Assembly: GCA_964247295.1 (NCBI GenBank)
Contig: CAXTTV010000208.1
Coordinates: forward strand, 1-8,113
DNA length: 8,113 nucleotides
DNA from: CAXTTV01 sp964247295
Lineage (GTDB): Bacteria; Chloroflexota; Ktedonobacteria; Ktedonobacterales; Ktedonobacteraceae
Reading direction: 5' to 3'
Shown here: in pieces, positions 6,397 to 8,113 of the stretch
How the letters are laid out: each line of letters opens with the position of its first letter
How positions within the stretch are numbered: position 1 is the first letter of the stretch
Program-made: the position numbers and the translations under genes
The notes under the pieces: model-generated
What the model saw: the letters and a program-made list of their open reading frames with translations, nothing else
Databases searched by the model: none
What the model was told of the DNA's origin: nothing

Positions 6397-6446
6397 AACA
6401 CACGTCAACTAAAGAGCTTGTGAAAACCTTTTTTTGACAATCAGAT

Positions 6447-6519
6447 GTACCCGTAGCTCAGTGGATAGAGCGTTAGATTGCGGATCTAAAGGCCGGAGGT
6501 TCGACCCCTCTCGGGTACG
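6447..6519 (+). tRNA. tRNA-Arg, anticodon GCG (CCA not encoded)
   Basis: A full cloverleaf folds here. The acceptor arm is GTACCCG (6447-6453) with CGGGTAC (6512-6518). The D-arm is GCTC/GAGC with loop AGTGGATA, including A20, a known arginine identity base. The anticodon stem is TTAGA/TCTAA with loop TTGCGGA. The T-arm GGAGG/CCTCT has one G-U pair and loop TTCGACC. The anticodon at 6480-6482 is GCG, reading CGC and CGU. G6519 is the discriminator base and the next bases are not CCA. Most bacteria read CGN with tRNA-Arg(ACG) after inosine editing, so GCG is unusual. Confidence 0.93.
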
Positions 6520-6524
6520 CTACT

Positions 6525-6553
6525 ACTCGGTAGTTCTCACTACCGAGTTTTTT
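6525..6553 (+). terminator. Intrinsic terminator after tRNA-Arg
   Basis: ACTCGGTAGT (6525-6534) pairs perfectly with ACTACCGAGT (6539-6548) around a TCTC loop and is followed by a T-run (6548-6553). It lies 5 nt after the tRNA and 30 nt before queC, so it should separate tRNA transcription from queC at least partly. Confidence 0.92.
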
Positions 6554-6583
6554 ATTGCCCATACCTCTCCTGGGAGTCTTTTT

Positions 6584-7288
6584 ATGCAGAACAAACCCGT
6601 TGTGGTTCTCCTCTCGGGGGGATTGAACTCCGCGACGATGCTGGCGATTACTCTTCAACAGCATTTGACCCCTTATTTGCTGTGCTTCGATTATGGACAA
6701 CGTCATCGCCGCGAGTTAGAGTCTGCCCGCACACTAGCTGGCTATTATCATTTGCCAGAACCCCAACTATTGACGATCAATCCGGCGATCTTTGGCGTGA
6801 ATGCTCTGACTGCTCCTCTCGTGTTACCCGCGAACCGGACGCTTCAAGAGATGATGCTTTCAACACCACCTACCTACGTTCCCGCGCGGAATGCGATTTT
6901 TCTTTCGCAGGCGCTGGCGCTAGCCGAAACACTTCAAACGGACTCTATCTTTATTGGCATATCCGCCCACAGCAATATTAATTATCCTGATAACCGCGCG
7001 GAATTCCTGGAGTCCTTTGAACGCATGGCAAATCTAGCAACGGCTTCCGCTCAACATCAGCAATTGAATTTCCATTTTTATGCCCCGCTCCTGTATATGG
7101 ATAAGGCGACGATCATTCAACGTGGAACGGAACTGGGCGTGCCCTATGAGCTAACCTGGAGCTGCTATGAGGGTCAGGCGCTGGCCTGCGGGGTCTGCGA
7201 TAGTTGTCAGATCCGCTTACACGGCTTTGCTGAGGCCAGTCGCCAGGACCCAATCGCGTATAATCCTACTCTGCGAACCTGGCCCTGA
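6584..7288 (+). CDS. queC: QueC-family 7-cyano-7-deazaguanine (preQ0) synthase with altered PP-loop
   Basis: QueC uses ATP and ammonia to turn 7-carboxy-7-deazaguanine into preQ0, the precursor of queuosine in tRNA-Asp, Asn, His and Tyr. The start ATG 6584 has GGGAG (6572-6576) 7 nt upstream. An upstream extension of the frame merely translates the tRNA gene and is rejected. The 234-residue protein has a normal family length. It shows an N-terminal PP-loop SGGLNS (11-16), DYGQRHRREL (36-45), YVPARNAIFLSQALALAE (98-115), GISAHSNINYPDNRAEF (125-141), and the zinc site C194, C202, C205 and C208. Two departures stand out: the PP-loop Asp is Asn (N15), and the usual ...D.SGYPDCRPEF stretch reads SNINYPDNRAEF. 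It could be a working QueC with tolerated changes or a paralog with a shifted substrate. No queD, queE or folE is in the window. It has its own terminator but no visible promoter. Confidence 0.9.
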   Translation: MQNKPVVVLLSGGLNSATMLAITLQQHLTPYLLCFDYGQRHRRELESARTLAGYYHLPEPQLLTINPAIFGVNALTAPLVLPANRTLQEMMLSTPPTYVPARNAIFLSQALALAETLQTDSIFIGISAHSNINYPDNRAEFLESFERMANLATASAQHQQLNFHFYAPLLYMDKATIIQRGTELGVPYELTWSCYEGQALACGVCDSCQIRLHGFAEASRQDPIAYNPTLRTWP

Positions 7289-7303
7289 TCCGGCGTTACA
7301 ACT

Positions 7304-7332
7304 CTCTATCTTTGTTGATAGAGGACTTTTTT
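7304..7332 (+). terminator. Intrinsic terminator of queC
   Basis: CTCTATC (7304-7310) pairs with GATAGAG (7317-7323) around a 6-nt loop, followed after GAC by six T's (7327-7332) and a second T-run (7335-7341). It begins 15 nt after the queC stop. Confidence 0.8.
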
Positions 7333-7450
7333 CACTTTTTTCGCGGCCATGTGTCCATGACTCTGCCAGCCTTCCCCCTAGCAGCCGATGTATTTTAGGT
7401 ACGACGGTTTGCCTGTCGAGAGATGAGTCTTTACGAGAAGGGGTATAGCT

Positions 7451-8113
7451 GTGAGCCGCCTACATAAATATACGAAAGAGGTGCGTCTTCTCCTCTCTCA
7501 TGCAAGGGAGGAAGCGTCACGTCTACGCCATCGAGTTGTGGAAACCGAGCACTTGCTCTTGGGTCTCCTAAAACTTTCCGATCCTCTGGTTGAGGCCGTA
7601 CTCGCTTCTTTCCAAATCTCTTCCGGTCAGCTACAAAGCTCGCTGGAGTTTGTAATCGGGCGGGGCCATAAGGCGATCCTGAGTGAGCCGATCCTGGGAG
7701 CGATGGCACGCTCAACGTTGAAACAGGCCGAACAAGAGGCGGCGACGATGCATTCTGATCAGGTGGAGGTGGAGCATGTGTTGCTCGCTATCCTTGATGA
7801 GCACAATGGGGTGGCTACTGGCGTTCTCGCAAGCTATGGACTCTATGCCGAAGAGGTTCGGCAGCGACTAACACAATTTATCCACTACGATGATGTCAAA
7901 AGCTTGCTGACCCAGACACTTCCAGTAAAACATCCGTCGGAGGAGACTCCAACACTTAATGAGATTAGCCTGGATCTCACTCAAGCCGCGATCGAAGGGC
8001 TGATCGATCCTTTGATCGGTCGGCAGATGGAGTTGGAACGGACAATGCAGATCCTTACGCGGCGCACAAAAAATAATCCTGTTTTGATCGGTCAGGCGGG
8101 GGTGGGCAAGACG
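7451..8113 (+). CDS. clpC: ClpC-like AAA+ ATPase, ATP-binding subunit of Clp protease (N-terminal 221 codons, runs off right edge)
   Basis: Clp/Hsp100 ATPases unfold protein substrates in the cytoplasm and, for ClpC/ClpA, feed them to ClpP. The frame opens at GTG 7451, the only usable start after an in-frame TGA at 7424-7426, with AAGGGG (7438-7443) 7 nt upstream. Two Clp-N repeats are visible: one at about 4-70 with ETEHLLLGLL (31-40) and one at about 80-142 with QVEVEHVLLAIL (104-115). A linker (about 143-170) leads into the first AAA+ domain: DPLIGRQMELERTMQILTRR (186-205), TKNNPVLIG (206-214), and Walker A GQAGVGKT (214-221), where the window ends. The usual form is GEPGVGKT and the usual entry is LDPVIGRDKEIERV, so this copy is somewhat divergent and may be a paralog. 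ClpA or ClpB cannot be fully excluded without the middle domain and a ClpP-binding loop. The 162-bp upstream spacer shows no CtsR or CIRCE box and no clear promoter. Confidence 0.9.
   Translation, partial: MSRLHKYTKEVRLLLSHAREEASRLRHRVVETEHLLLGLLKLSDPLVEAVLASFQISSGQLQSSLEFVIGRGHKAILSEPILGAMARSTLKQAEQEAATMHSDQVEVEHVLLAILDEHNGVATGVLASYGLYAEEVRQRLTQFIHYDDVKSLLTQTLPVKHPSEETPTLNEISLDLTQAAIEGLIDPLIGRQMELERTMQILTRRTKNNPVLIGQAGVGKT

Larger units (their letters stand above)
6123..6446. other. Intergenic region without a convincing gene
   Basis: Between arsR and the tRNA I see no gene with both a ribosome site and family-like sequence. GGGAGG at 6146-6151 is followed only by poorly spaced starts or a 13-codon frame. 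A 77-codon frame at 6179-6412 has no ribosome site and overlaps the tRNA promoter. No clear arsR terminator is visible. The right part holds the inverted repeat and the promoter listed separately. Confidence 0.6.

Noticed and set aside
6179..6412. 77-codon plus-strand frame downstream of arsR
   Set aside because: No ribosome site, no domain features, and it overlaps the tRNA promoter.
6434..6439. Perfect TTGACA 8 bp before the tRNA
   Set aside because: No -10 hexamer at 16-18 bp, which would lie inside the tRNA; a complete promoter exists at 6368-6396.
6434..6583. N-terminal extension of the QueC frame starting at 6434
   Set aside because: It translates the tRNA-Arg gene and terminator (the familiar false peptide RSSVDRALDCGSKGRRFDPS); ATG 6584 has a proper ribosome site.
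7341..7450. CtsR, CIRCE or other heat-shock operator before clpC
   Set aside because: Neither the CtsR direct heptad repeat nor the CIRCE inverted repeat is present in this spacer.

Overview
The window looks like chromosomal DNA of a free-living bacterium, most likely Chloroflexota and perhaps class Ktedonobacteria. This is an inference from protein style: a receptor-like PP2C phosphatase, a Clp ATPase with an unusual NBD1 entry, mixed GTG/TTG/ATG starts with GGGAG or AGGAGG ribosome sites, and balanced base composition. No sequence search was possible. There are no mobile elements, CRISPR arrays or rRNA genes.

Layout. Positions 1-864 (minus strand) hold the start of a gene that runs off the left edge. 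It is an M20-peptidase-fold protein whose metal-binding segment appears to be missing. A divergent intergenic region (865-1150) carries a good sigma70-like promoter for a plus-strand gene, a PP2C Ser/Thr phosphatase with one membrane helix and a large extracytoplasmic domain (1151-3526). A long near-perfect hairpin separates this from aspS (3623-5416), an aspartyl-tRNA synthetase with residues typical of the non-discriminating type. A perfect 15-bp terminator hairpin closes aspS. An ArsR-family repressor (5703-6122) follows, with dyad-symmetric sequence over its likely -10 region.

The region 6123-6446 has no convincing gene but ends in a near-consensus promoter, overlapped by an 11-bp perfect inverted repeat. 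It drives a tRNA-Arg (6447-6519) whose anticodon is GCG rather than the usual ACG. A textbook terminator follows the tRNA. Only about 30 bp later starts queC (6584-7288), a QueC-family protein with an Asp-to-Asn change in its PP-loop. After another terminator, the 5' part of a clpC-like AAA+ ATPase gene (7451 to the right edge) begins; the window ends inside its first Walker A motif.

Functional reading. Several genes concern translation: aspS, tRNA-Arg and queC. Queuosine made through QueC is placed in tRNA-Asp and tRNA-Asn, both of which a non-discriminating AspRS would charge. The phosphatase, ArsR regulator and Clp ATPase are signalling, regulation and protein quality-control functions. 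I see no coherent new multi-gene system. The most unusual items are the apparently non-catalytic M20-like protein, the phosphatase ectodomain with a cysteine pair at its two ends, the tRNA-Arg(GCG), and the altered QueC sitting behind a tRNA terminator.
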